From assembly GCA_027483605.1 (NCBI GenBank), contig JAIXUE010000006.1:1-53683 (forward strand): a stretch of DNA of 53,683 bases, read 5' to 3'. Shown piece after piece: positions 8,248 to 17,577 of the stretch (its first letter is position 1; the number at the start of each line of letters is the position of its first letter). A program made the position numbers and the translations under genes. This DNA comes from Cryomorphaceae bacterium. GTDB taxonomy: Bacteria; Bacteroidota; Bacteroidia; Flavobacteriales_D; Crocinitomicaceae. The notes under the pieces are model-generated. The model did no database searches. It had not been told where the DNA came from and saw nothing but the letters and a program-made list of their open reading frames with translations.

Positions 8248-11200
8248 ATGAAACTACGCTACCTTATTGGCCTTCTCAGCCTCACTAGCCTTGCTTTTGC
8301 TCAAGAAGCAACCTTTTATGGTTATGTAAGCCCCGGTACAGCCACTTTAGTTCCTGCTCCGAGTAACCCTGACCCAAAGAAAGAAATAGTGATTCCAAAC
8401 TTCAAAGGTCGAGAACTCCCAATGCAAATAAGTGGCAATGCACATCAACCCGATTGGGTTTGGCAACAGCATGGCGTCAACAACCAACAAAAAACCACTT
8501 CTGCCAGCTTGCTTTGGCAAGTACAAGGGATTGGCAACGGCATCTCGCCGCCAGATCCTTCCGGCGAAGCAGATTCAACGGTTTATATTCAGGGTACCAA
8601 TTCTGGTAGTGGCGGATCGTATAAGATATTCAACAAAAACACCGGAGCAGCAGTCACTGGCTCCCTCGTCATGGCATCTATGGGTAGTCCGACTGTTACG
8701 GGTTTAGGCGACCCCATCATTCTTTATTACAAAAGTGCCAAGCGCTGGATCATTACCCAGTTTTCTACCCAGGCTCAAAAGAAGCTGCTCGTATACGTTT
8801 CACAAACAAGCAACCCTCAAGGTGCTTATCATTTTTATCAATTTACTTGTCCCAATTTCCCTGATTATCCGAAATGGAGCATCAGCGAAACATCAGATGC
8901 TTTATTGGCATCTACCAACGAGGGTGGGCCACCACGCGTATACGCCATGAAACTCAGTGCACTCATTAGCGGCGCCACTTCCCCATTTATTGGCGTCGCC
9001 ATCGGCTACACACTCAATGGTTTTGGTTTCCAATCCATCACCCCTGTTGACCTCGAAGGTGATTTCCCTGCTCCGGCCGGGCAAAAACCACTATTTGTGC
9101 GCCACCGCGACGACGAAAGACACAGCAATGGCTCGCCAGACAGCCCTACCAATGACTGGATTGAAATCTGGGAAATGACCATCAACTGGACAAACAATAC
9201 CGCGAGTGTGGCTAAAATACAAGATGTGCCCATTACCGAAATTGACTCAGACCTCTGTGGTCTCACTAGTTTTTCTTGCATCTCTCAACCCGGCACCACC
9301 GTTAAACTCGATCCACTGCGCGAGTGCGTCATGTACAAAGCACCCATGCGTGTATTCCAAGACCATCAAGCGATGGCGCTGTGCTTGGCAACTGACGTCA
9401 ATGGCAATAACCGCGCCGGCGTACGTTGGCTAGAACTCCGCCGCCCAACTGGCAGCACCGGTGCTTGGAGTTTGTATCAAGAAGGTACCTATGCCCCCGG
9501 CACAACACTAAATCGCTGGATGCCCGCAATCAATATCGATAAATACGGAAATATCATGCTGGCATATTCTACTTCAGGCAGCAGCGCGCCAGACTACCCA
9601 TCTATCCAAATGACCGGAAGAAAAGCTTGTGATCCACTCGGTCAAATGACGTTACCTGAAATGATGATCAAGCAGGGAATGTCTGCCCGCACCTCCAACA
9701 CCCGTTGGGGAGACTACCACCATATGTGCGTAGATGATTTCGATGGCCTTACCTTTTATTACACAGGTGTGGTCATGAATTCCAACAACAATATCGTCAC
9801 CAATATCTCCGCCTTCAAAATGAACCCCGATAGCCTCGATTTAGCCATTCTTAACGCATTTACCACCCAAACAGCTGGCATTTGTGGGGCAAGTACGCAA
9901 ATCGCTGTTGTAGTCGAAAACAGAGGTGTAAACGCGGTGAATTCTTTTTCAGTTTCAGCTCAAGTGGGAAGCGCCAGCTCAACTACTCAAGCTTTTACCA
10001 GCACAAACCTTGGAAGCAATCAACAAATTGATACCATTTACATTACGGCCTCTGGCCTTGTTCCAGGGGCAAACACAGTCAATCTTTTGCTTTCCAACGT
10101 CAATGGAAGTTCAAATGATGAGAACACTTGCAACGATGACTTTGCCTTCAACATTTCAGTGATTGGCGCATCAAGTACTACCGTTAACCCTATTGTCACT
10201 CAACAACCTTCTTGCAATTCCAATGATGGCAGTGTTGACCTACAAACAACAGGGGCCAGCGGTCCATATACTTATTCAATAGATAATGGGGCTGCCCAAA
10301 ATTCCAATACCTTCAATAACTTGGGCGCAGGTTCTTACAATTACACCGTAACAGACAATCAAGGTTGCGCTGTGTCTGGTTCGTTTACAATTGCCGCTAC
10401 TACAACTATAACGGCCAGTGTGGTTCAGACCTCAACAATTACTTGCGCAGGCTCTCAGACCGCCAACTTAGTCGTAACGCCTGCTGGTGGCACGGCTCCT
10501 TATAGCTTTTCAATCAATAACGGTGCTGACCAAGCGAGCAATACATTCAATAATTTGGGAGCAGGAACTTACACCATTGGCGTGATTGATGCGAATGGCT
10601 GTCAAACCACACTTACCTATATTGTTAGCGAACCAAGTCCACTGAGTGTCAATATGATCCCGACAATGATCAGCTGTAATGGTGCCAACGACGGCGTTCT
10701 AACAGCCCAGGTGAGCGGCGGTACAAGCCCTTATACTTATGCAATTAACGGCGGAACGGCGGTTGTTAATCCGGTTTTCAATAACTTGCCGGCAGGCACT
10801 TACATGCTTACCGCAACCGATGCAAATGGTTGCCAGCAAGCGTTTACAAGTACCATCACTGAGCCTAGTGCCTTAACGCTCGTTGCCAGCACAACGGTTT
10901 CTAACGGCAACGACGGCACAATAGCGCTTTCTGGCTCAGGCGGGAATTCACCTTACACTTATTCTATGGACGGCCAGACCTACTATTCTGGTTCATTCTT
11001 CTCCAATTTAGCCATCGGTACTTATACTTGCTATATCAAAGACAACAATGGTTGCGTAACTGCAATTGAGGTAACGGTCAATAGTTCAAGTCTTTCTGAA
11101 TTAACTTTTGACCTCATGAGCCTTTACCCTAATCCGAATAATGGCGTTTTTGAACTCGAAATCGAAGGCGTGAATAGCGCAAGCTTAGAAGCAAAGCTTT

Positions 11201-11361
11201 TCAATGCGCAAGGGCAGCAAGTAGCCGTTTTCGTTCTCAAAAGCAATAATGGTAAAGTAAAACAAACAGTTGAACTCAGTCCTAAAATTGCAGCCGGAAC
11301 TTACTATCTTGGTATTTATGAACAAACACAAGGCGCCGTCATTCAATTTGTGAAGCAATAG
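8248..11361 (+). CDS. Secreted T9SS type A protein with four SprB repeats
   Basis: Protein of 1037 residues for export. A signal peptide covers residues 1-18 (ending LAFA). Residues about 75-620 form a large domain without recognised catalytic residues (it includes GIGNGISPPDPSGEADS and a WGDYHHMCVDDFDG stretch), possibly a beta-propeller-like adhesion module. Residues about 640-950 hold four SprB-type Ig-like repeats, each with an SPYTYSI-like core, a GxYxxxVTDxxGC segment and an N-terminal cysteine that is missing in the last repeat. The C-terminus (LYPNPNNGVFELEIEG, then GTYYLGIYEQTQG) is a type A T9SS sorting domain. SprB repeats are known from the gliding adhesin of Flavobacterium. Role is probably surface adhesion or a secreted matrix protein. 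Confidence 0.85.
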   Translation: MKLRYLIGLLSLTSLAFAQEATFYGYVSPGTATLVPAPSNPDPKKEIVIPNFKGRELPMQISGNAHQPDWVWQQHGVNNQQKTTSASLLWQVQGIGNGISPPDPSGEADSTVYIQGTNSGSGGSYKIFNKNTGAAVTGSLVMASMGSPTVTGLGDPIILYYKSAKRWIITQFSTQAQKKLLVYVSQTSNPQGAYHFYQFTCPNFPDYPKWSISETSDALLASTNEGGPPRVYAMKLSALISGATSPFIGVAIGYTLNGFGFQSITPVDLEGDFPAPAGQKPLFVRHRDDERHSNGSPDSPTNDWIEIWEMTINWTNNTASVAKIQDVPITEIDSDLCGLTSFSCISQPGTTVKLDPLRECVMYKAPMRVFQDHQAMALCLATDVNGNNRAGVRWLELRRPTGSTGAWSLYQEGTYAPGTTLNRWMPAINIDKYGNIMLAYSTSGSSAPDYPSIQMTGRKACDPLGQMTLPEMMIKQGMSARTSNTRWGDYHHMCVDDFDGLTFYYTGVVMNSNNNIVTNISAFKMNPDSLDLAILNAFTTQTAGICGASTQIAVVVENRGVNAVNSFSVSAQVGSASSTTQAFTSTNLGSNQQIDTIYITASGLVPGANTVNLLLSNVNGSSNDENTCNDDFAFNISVIGASSTTVNPIVTQQPSCNSNDGSVDLQTTGASGPYTYSIDNGAAQNSNTFNNLGAGSYNYTVTDNQGCAVSGSFTIAATTTITASVVQTSTITCAGSQTANLVVTPAGGTAPYSFSINNGADQASNTFNNLGAGTYTIGVIDANGCQTTLTYIVSEPSPLSVNMIPTMISCNGANDGVLTAQVSGGTSPYTYAINGGTAVVNPVFNNLPAGTYMLTATDANGCQQAFTSTITEPSALTLVASTTVSNGNDGTIALSGSGGNSPYTYSMDGQTYYSGSFFSNLAIGTYTCYIKDNNGCVTAIEVTVNSSSLSELTFDLMSLYPNPNNGVFELEIEGVNSASLEAKLFNAQGQQVAVFVLKSNNGKVKQTVELSPKIAAGTYYLGIYEQTQGAVIQFVKQ

Positions 11362-11410
11362 TCGTCATCATATATCAATTTGGCTAGTCGAATTCTTTCA
11401 AATGAATAGA

Positions 11411-14400
11411 CTAGTCGAACTCGAAAGTGGCGAGGTTTAATTCTTCATCTACCACAGACAAGCGACGTGTGAATTCGCGTTTGAACTCATAAGGGGTGCC
11501 ATAATTCTGAAATAACTGAACAGTAAGGATAGCCTTACCACTTAGTGTTGGCCTGTGGTTTCCGTAATAATGCGCCTGAATGAGATAAGTACCTTTTGGT
11601 GCTTTGCGAATCAGGTATTCTTCCGGGCCATAACCTCCAGTAAAGTCATTTGAAATCCGCCCTCCATTTGAGGTAAGCTGGTAACTGTACATACATTTTT
11701 CTTGATTGGGTTCCGTTACCCATAGGTCAACATCGGTGTTGTCGGCGTCCCAGTTGAGCACGATCCGGATATCCATTGACAACTGAACCAAGAAATAAGC
11801 GGGGATATCTTTGGTGTCAATCTTTTCAGGATGCTGCGCAATCAAATGATTGATTTCATTGAGTGCAATGAGGTGAATTCCTTCAAAACGGCCATCGTAA
11901 GGTTTTTTCACCACTTTATAAAGCTGCCGAACTGCTTGATTATACTTACCCATTTGAGCCAAAGCCAAACCGTAATCGCGGTAAGACTGCGGCTCCTCAG
12001 GCCTCAATTCGATAAGCGATTTAAAGAGAGATAGCGCTAACTTTTCAGCCTTGAGTTGTAAGAGCTTTTGAGCTAAAATCCGCAGCAGCGCGGCATCTTT
12101 GAGTTGCATTTCTGCCAAATTTGACAAGACACGCACTGCAATTTTTGCTTCCTTTTTCTGGATAAAAAAGTCGCACACATCTATAAAAAAGGAAGGTTGC
12201 GCTGCATACTTCACCCTTAAATTTAGATAACGCTCATAAGCATCCGAGATCGGCACACTGCGCAAGCTTTTCAAATAGGGCACCTTCGGATTCCAAGGAG
12301 CAACTGAAATTGTCGCGCTTGGAGCCGCAGCTGCGCCAGCTACAACCGAAGTTGCATTGGCCGACACCAGCGTACTAAATGTGCCAACTGTCGGCGTTAC
12401 CCAAGAATCATATCCATGTACTGTTGAAGCGCTAGATGGAGACCAATTGTAAGTGGTAGCGCCGTTTGCTGTGAGACCCAATTGCGTATTTCCATCTTGA
12501 GCAACTTGCTCGGCTTCCTCCTGTACCGGTCTTGGTGGAGCTGCTTCTTGTAAAGCACCCGTCACTTCTACTGAACCAACCGTAAAGTTTGCCTCTTCTT
12601 TGTGCTGTTGTTTTTTGGGTTTTTTCCAGTACCAATTTTGGTACGCTTTCCACTCCTTTTTGATGCGCTTGAGGTGCTGTTTTTCGGCTTTGACTTCGTC
12701 GCTCTGAACCCTTGAAAGGGCTTTGAAGTAAGCTTTTCTCATGGAGAGTGGCGGCACAATGCGAAATTCTAGGTAATCAGACAGCGAGTCGAGTACTAAT
12801 AATGAACTGGCAGAACTCACTAAATGATACTTTAATCCCAACGCACAAATGTCTTGTTGATGAACCTCAGGCTGTTCTTCCAATTTTTGAAGTTTAGCCA
12901 AGGCCCACCGTCTGACTTGCGTATGGCTACTTTGAGAAGATTGCGCTTTACGCCATTTTATTGCTTGTTCAGACAATACGTGTTTGGATGTCAGTCCAAA
13001 TTGAGCCGTCAATTTTTTCAAATTAGTTGGTGCTTTTACGCTAACCATAATGCGTTCGCTATTTGCAGAAAGCTGTGTACAATAATATTCTATTTTAGCG
13101 CTGTCTTCTTTGAAACCCAAGAACTGCAAATAAGACCGTCTTAAATACTTCAGTGCAGTCGCTATGCTTTGTGAATTCAGATCGATCAGGGCACCATTTG
13201 ATTGTTCAGCAAAATGCTTCAGCAAGCCCTTATCTGAAAGTTGACTCGATACAATTGGGTATATTGGTGCCTGCCCTACTTTATCAACGCGGTCTCCTAT
13301 GGTTTGAAGCCCGTCGGAAAAAAGCAAGATTTCATCACCTTTGAAACGCCCAAAATTGAGGCATGAAAGCGCGGAAGCACCATCGTAGCGTTGTTGTTTG
13401 ATCAAAGCTTGCAACCTATTCACCTTGCCATCTTGAATGAGCAAATATTGTTGCTCTATGATTTCATGTGCGAAAAAAACGAGTTCTAATTTCCCTTTTT
13501 TGATCCATTTGAGATAGGACACCAAAAGTGCAAGTTCTTTATCGAGTTGTGCTTCGGTCCTGGAGGCCGAAACATCCCAACACACCGTTAAGCATTTGGG
13601 TGCCTTTTTACGCGCGTACTTACGCGGTAAGGCCAAATTGGTATGCAGATATAGAAAGTCCCCTACCTGACTTGCGGAGGCCACCGGAGTTGTGTTTAGC
13701 GCTTGTTTGATATGAATGTACTCATTGATGGCCTTGTTACGGCTACTGCGCTTTTGCAAGAGAACAGGATGGCCATTTTTGTAGCTGAGCGCCCTCATAC
13801 TAAAAAATCCAACTGGCTGCTTGAGGCGCAGAGGTAAATGATAAAAAGCTGAAGCTGCATTTTGTGGTAAAACAGCACTCACTTCAAATGAAATGCGTTT
13901 GGTGGCATGCGCAAACAAAGGGTAAACCCTCATTTTAAATAAGTTTCCAGACACTTTCTCGATCAAGCCAGGATCTATGCCCTTTCTGACAGTTGCCTCG
14001 TAAGCGATGCGTGCTTGGTGTTTTTCAACAGCCACAGCCGGACGCATTTCGCCGTTCACCTCTAAAGCGAATGAAGTTATGGTTTGGTTATCTTGTAAAG
14101 GAAATTCAAATTCTGCCTCTAGCTCACGATCAAATTGATTGTAAAATGTAAGTTCATAACGAGTGCGTGCAAAGCCCTTTTCTAAATAAGTTGTGATCTT
14201 TAAAGTATTGATTTGAATTTGTTCTTTTTCTTCTCCTTTGATTTTTAAACTGGGAATTTGCGAAGGGAGCGGTTTAGCCCCCTCTATTTCCATTGTGCTT
14301 GCTTTATCTTTGATAAGGCTGCGATAAGGATCAAGCACTTTTTTATTGGGAATGATGGTCCACCAAATACCGACGGCAATAACAACCAAAAAGATCAACG

Positions 14401-14422
14401 ATAGGTAAATTCTATTTATCAT
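11411..14422 (-). CDS. Membrane-anchored VIT-VWA-TPR-DUF2135 protein
   Basis: Protein of 1003 residues. One hydrophobic segment at residues 5-24 anchors it. Residues about 60-190 are a VIT (inter-alpha-trypsin inhibitor) domain with YELTFYNQFDRELEAEFEFP and KHQARIAYEATVRKGIDPGL. Residues about 285-430 are a von Willebrand A domain with a MIDAS-like DVSAS motif and LFSDGLQT. A low-complexity S/T/A/P stretch follows at about 610-705. TPR-like helices lie at about 730-860 (SLIELRPEEPQSYRDYGLAL), and the C-terminus has a DUF2135 (YfaP-like) domain with VLNWDADNTDVDLWVTEPN. The parts suggest a large periplasmic or surface protein for protein-protein contact. Function is unknown. It lies alone between two oppositely placed neighbours, downstream of the secDF terminator. 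Confidence 0.85.
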   Translation of the reverse strand: MINRIYLSLIFLVVIAVGIWWTIIPNKKVLDPYRSLIKDKASTMEIEGAKPLPSQIPSLKIKGEEKEQIQINTLKITTYLEKGFARTRYELTFYNQFDRELEAEFEFPLQDNQTITSFALEVNGEMRPAVAVEKHQARIAYEATVRKGIDPGLIEKVSGNLFKMRVYPLFAHATKRISFEVSAVLPQNAASAFYHLPLRLKQPVGFFSMRALSYKNGHPVLLQKRSSRNKAINEYIHIKQALNTTPVASASQVGDFLYLHTNLALPRKYARKKAPKCLTVCWDVSASRTEAQLDKELALLVSYLKWIKKGKLELVFFAHEIIEQQYLLIQDGKVNRLQALIKQQRYDGASALSCLNFGRFKGDEILLFSDGLQTIGDRVDKVGQAPIYPIVSSQLSDKGLLKHFAEQSNGALIDLNSQSIATALKYLRRSYLQFLGFKEDSAKIEYYCTQLSANSERIMVSVKAPTNLKKLTAQFGLTSKHVLSEQAIKWRKAQSSQSSHTQVRRWALAKLQKLEEQPEVHQQDICALGLKYHLVSSASSLLVLDSLSDYLEFRIVPPLSMRKAYFKALSRVQSDEVKAEKQHLKRIKKEWKAYQNWYWKKPKKQQHKEEANFTVGSVEVTGALQEAAPPRPVQEEAEQVAQDGNTQLGLTANGATTYNWSPSSASTVHGYDSWVTPTVGTFSTLVSANATSVVAGAAAAPSATISVAPWNPKVPYLKSLRSVPISDAYERYLNLRVKYAAQPSFFIDVCDFFIQKKEAKIAVRVLSNLAEMQLKDAALLRILAQKLLQLKAEKLALSLFKSLIELRPEEPQSYRDYGLALAQMGKYNQAVRQLYKVVKKPYDGRFEGIHLIALNEINHLIAQHPEKIDTKDIPAYFLVQLSMDIRIVLNWDADNTDVDLWVTEPNQEKCMYSYQLTSNGGRISNDFTGGYGPEEYLIRKAPKGTYLIQAHYYGNHRPTLSGKAILTVQLFQNYGTPYEFKREFTRRLSVVDEELNLATFEFD

Positions 14423-14465
14423 AAACGCATAAAAAAATACTAACGCAGTCTAGACGTAAAACAAA

Positions 14466-14496
14466 CAAAAAAGCCGCTCCAAGGAGCGGCTTTTTA
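14466..14496 (-). terminator. Rho-independent terminator of secDF
   Basis: Self-complementary stem GCCGCTCC/GGAGCGGC at 14473-14490 flanked by A and T runs on both sides, 20 bases after the secDF stop. Read on the minus strand it is a GC-rich hairpin followed by six T. The symmetry means it could also work in the other direction. Confidence 0.9.
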
Positions 14497-14515
14497 CAAA
14501 AATTTATTTGAATTC

Positions 14516-17506
14516 TTAGGCGCGTAAACGCTTAGAGAAGTCGAGTAAGATTGGTGTGGCAACACACAAAGAAGAATAAGTTCCGATGAGTACACCAACC
14601 AATAAGGCAAACAAGAAGCCTTTAATGGCAGGGCCACCAAAAATGAACATAATCAAGACAACCACAAATAAGATCATGGACGTATTGAAGGTACGTGAAA
14701 GGGTTCTGTTCAATGAACTATTGATGATATCGCCATGGTTATCTTCTGGCTTGCTTTTGCGTAGGTTCTCACGGATACGGTCAAATACAATAACGGTGTC
14801 GTTCATGGAGTAACCGATTACGGTTAGAATAGCCGCGATAAACGCTTGGTTGACATCTAAAGTAAATGGTAAGTAACCATGTAGTAAAGAGAAGATAGAG
14901 ATCACGAAGAAAGCATCGTGAGCCAAACCAACAATTGCACCCAAAGAGTATTGCCAGTGCCCAAAGCGGATGAGGATGTAGGCAAAAATGGCCAAAAGCG
15001 CTAGCGTAATTGCGATAGTTGATGAAGTCCAGAGCTCAGAAGAGATCGAGGCGGAAATGGCACGCGACTCAAGTACGTCGTAGTTGCCCATTTTGTCTTT
15101 GCAAGCGTCTAAACCTAATTGAAGCTGCTTGTTCACTTGATCTGTTGCGCCGTCGTTGTTGAGCAAATAGTTGGTTACGATTTCGACGTTGTAGTCGTTG
15201 GATTTGGTTTTGAGGTCAATAGAAGCTGGCTCGCCATTTTCTACAAATACTTTAGCGAGTTCCTTGCGGATGGCCTCGATATCGGCTTTCTTTTCAAACT
15301 TGACAGCGAAGGTACGGCCGCCTGTAAATTCTACACTTTGCTTTAAACCGCGCGTGCTCAAGGAAATGACGCCTGCAATGGTAACGGCAATAGAGAAAAT
15401 GTAGAAGTATTTTCTTTTACCCATCCAGTCAAAGTTGAAGTTTTGGAAAAGACCTGCAGAGTACTTGGTATTGAAACCAACTGTTTTGCCTTTTGTCAGC
15501 CATGTGTGGATGGCAAGTTCTGCAATAACCATGGCAGAGAACATGGAGGTAAAGATACCGATGATGAGCGTCGTTGCAAAAGATTCGATTTCACCTGTAC
15601 CAAAGATTTTAAGGATGATGGCAACAAGTAAGTGCGTCACGTTTGCATCGATGATCGACGGAAGTGCTTTACGGAAACCAGTATTAATGGCCGTTTCGGT
15701 ATCGGCACCCAATGCTTGTTCTTCTCGAACGCGCTCAAAGATGAGGATGTTGGCATCCACAGCCGTACCAATGGTAAGAACAATACCTGCAATACCTGCA
15801 AGCGTAAGAACTGCACCAAAAGAGGCGAGTGAACCAAAAATGAATACTACGTTAACGATGAGTGCGATATTGGCTGCCTGACCTGCTTTGCCGTAATAAA
15901 ACATCATGTAGAGCAATACAGCAAGGAAAGCAATACCAAAAGAGATCAGACCTGCTTGAGAGTTTTCGGCTCCGATTGTTGGTCCAACTTTTTGTAAGTC
16001 TTTGATGACACAAGGAACCGGGAGCGCACCGCCATTGAGGAGGCCTGCGAGGTCTTCGGCTTCTTGGAAAGTAAAGCTTCCGGAAATTTGCGTGTTGCCA
16101 TTGGTAATGGCGTTGATCACGCGAGGAGCACTGTAAACGACGCTATCCATAGAGATAGCAATGATACGATCTTTGTTCTCGGTAGTCATACGGCCCCACT
16201 CGTCTGCACCTTCGTCTGTCATGGAAAGACTCACGATGATCGAGCCGTCGGTTTGGTCGTAGTCTACTTTAGCGTTGCTGACGTGTTCGCCGCGAACGCG
16301 CGCTTTGCCTGTATCAGGAATGCGGCAAGCGTAAAGGAAGTAAGCTGTTTTCTTGGATTTGTTATCGACGCTTTCTGGCTTCGCAGACCACATGAATTTG
16401 AGGTCTTGTGGGAACGCATTTTGCACGTCTTTGCGACGCAAAATAGCGTCTACAGTGGCTTTATCGTTGGCATTGACATAACCGATAGCGTAGCCACCGA
16501 CAGGCGTTACTAATTCAGCTAAGCTCTTTTTGGCTGCGTTGGAAATAGTGGTTGTGTTGGCAGGTACTGGCTTGGCGGTATCTGGCTGAACAGCAGTGGT
16601 GTCTGCAGTGGTGTCGGTCTCGATAGCGAGCTCATCTACGACAACTTCGTTTTGCTTGCTCAGGCGCGCTGCCTCTTGCCATTGCATTTGAATTTGCTCT
16701 GGCATGTATGTTTCGTAGAATTCGAGGTTGGCCGTTGAGCGGATTTTGCGAGAAACGGTCTCTTCGTCTTGTACACCTGGAAGTTCGATGTATAGACGGT
16801 TTGTGGCGAGGTCGCGCTGGATATTAGGTTGTGCTACACCAAATTGGTTGATGCGACGCCCGATGATGTCTTCGATTCCTTTCATAGAAGAGGCAACGAG
16901 GTCACGGAGGTAGTTTTCTACTTCGGCGTCAGAAGTTTTGATACCGATAGACTCTCCTTTAATGACGTAGCTCAAAGGCAAAGCCCCATTTGCTTTTTTA
17001 TAGGCTGAAATAAACGTTGCGATGAAATCGCCACCGTTTTTGTTGTAGGTAGCTACAGCACGGTTAAATGGCTTCGTGAATTTGGGATCGGTAACGCTTT
17101 TGACATGACCACGAATGAGGTCTGGGTAAGAAATTTCTACCGTAACGCTCATTCCTCCAACGAGGTCAAGACCAAAGGCAAGTGACATTTTCTTCACTTG
17201 AGCAAAAGTAGAGCCTAAAACAGGATAAACCGGCTTCTCGCCTTTCTCGCGGAGTATTTCATTGATAAAAGCTGCTCTGGCAAGCTCAACTGCTTCGGGG
17301 TCATTGAAATTGACTTCCGTGTTGTTCGGAAGTACTGCTTTTCCACCGTTGTTCTTGGCTTCGTCGCGAAGCATTTTCACTTTAAGATCTGCTTCTTTAG
17401 CTGCTTTGTTTTCGACGTTGCTAGCTACCCATGTAAAGGAGAGCTGATAAACACAAACCGCGGTGAGAAGTATGGACAAGAACCAAAAAAATCCTTTTAA
17501 ACGCAT
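14516..17506 (-). CDS. secDF: Protein translocase SecDF (fused SecD and SecF)
   Basis: Inner-membrane protein of 996 residues that uses proton flow to help pull secreted proteins out of the Sec channel. The SecD half (about 1-640) has the first TM segment, the FGLDLVGGMSVTVEIS motif, a long periplasmic domain with a Bacteroidota-type acidic/Thr/Pro linker (about 290-320), and TM segments with GTAVDANILIFERVREE. The SecF half (about 650-996) has FTGGRTFAVKF and GYSMNDTVIVFDRIREN. A fused SecDF is usual in Bacteroidota. It has its own promoter and terminator, so it is monocistronic. The many T9SS substrates in the window first need the Sec route. Confidence 0.97.
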   Translation of the reverse strand: MRLKGFFWFLSILLTAVCVYQLSFTWVASNVENKAAKEADLKVKMLRDEAKNNGGKAVLPNNTEVNFNDPEAVELARAAFINEILREKGEKPVYPVLGSTFAQVKKMSLAFGLDLVGGMSVTVEISYPDLIRGHVKSVTDPKFTKPFNRAVATYNKNGGDFIATFISAYKKANGALPLSYVIKGESIGIKTSDAEVENYLRDLVASSMKGIEDIIGRRINQFGVAQPNIQRDLATNRLYIELPGVQDEETVSRKIRSTANLEFYETYMPEQIQMQWQEAARLSKQNEVVVDELAIETDTTADTTAVQPDTAKPVPANTTTISNAAKKSLAELVTPVGGYAIGYVNANDKATVDAILRRKDVQNAFPQDLKFMWSAKPESVDNKSKKTAYFLYACRIPDTGKARVRGEHVSNAKVDYDQTDGSIIVSLSMTDEGADEWGRMTTENKDRIIAISMDSVVYSAPRVINAITNGNTQISGSFTFQEAEDLAGLLNGGALPVPCVIKDLQKVGPTIGAENSQAGLISFGIAFLAVLLYMMFYYGKAGQAANIALIVNVVFIFGSLASFGAVLTLAGIAGIVLTIGTAVDANILIFERVREEQALGADTETAINTGFRKALPSIIDANVTHLLVAIILKIFGTGEIESFATTLIIGIFTSMFSAMVIAELAIHTWLTKGKTVGFNTKYSAGLFQNFNFDWMGKRKYFYIFSIAVTIAGVISLSTRGLKQSVEFTGGRTFAVKFEKKADIEAIRKELAKVFVENGEPASIDLKTKSNDYNVEIVTNYLLNNDGATDQVNKQLQLGLDACKDKMGNYDVLESRAISASISSELWTSSTIAITLALLAIFAYILIRFGHWQYSLGAIVGLAHDAFFVISIFSLLHGYLPFTLDVNQAFIAAILTVIGYSMNDTVIVFDRIRENLRKSKPEDNHGDIINSSLNRTLSRTFNTSMILFVVVLIMFIFGGPAIKGFLFALLVGVLIGTYSSLCVATPILLDFSKRLRA

Positions 17507-17537
17507 TTCTTGAATATTTGAATTTGAATTAAGGTTG

Positions 17538-17569
17538 CAAATATAGGATTTTGGATCCTTAAATTCAAA
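17538..17569 (-). promoter_or_regulatory. secDF promoter
   Basis: On the minus strand a -33 TTTG (17566-17569) and a -7 TATATTTG (17538-17545) are separated by 20 bases, as in the Bacteroidota consensus TTTG-N19-21-TAnnTTTG. The ATG is about 31 bases downstream. Confidence 0.8.
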
Positions 17570-17577
17570 TAAAAAAT

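Noticed and set aside
15435..15881. Long open frame opposite secDF
   Set aside because: A shadow frame on the strand opposite a clear secDF gene, with no independent start signals or family resemblance.
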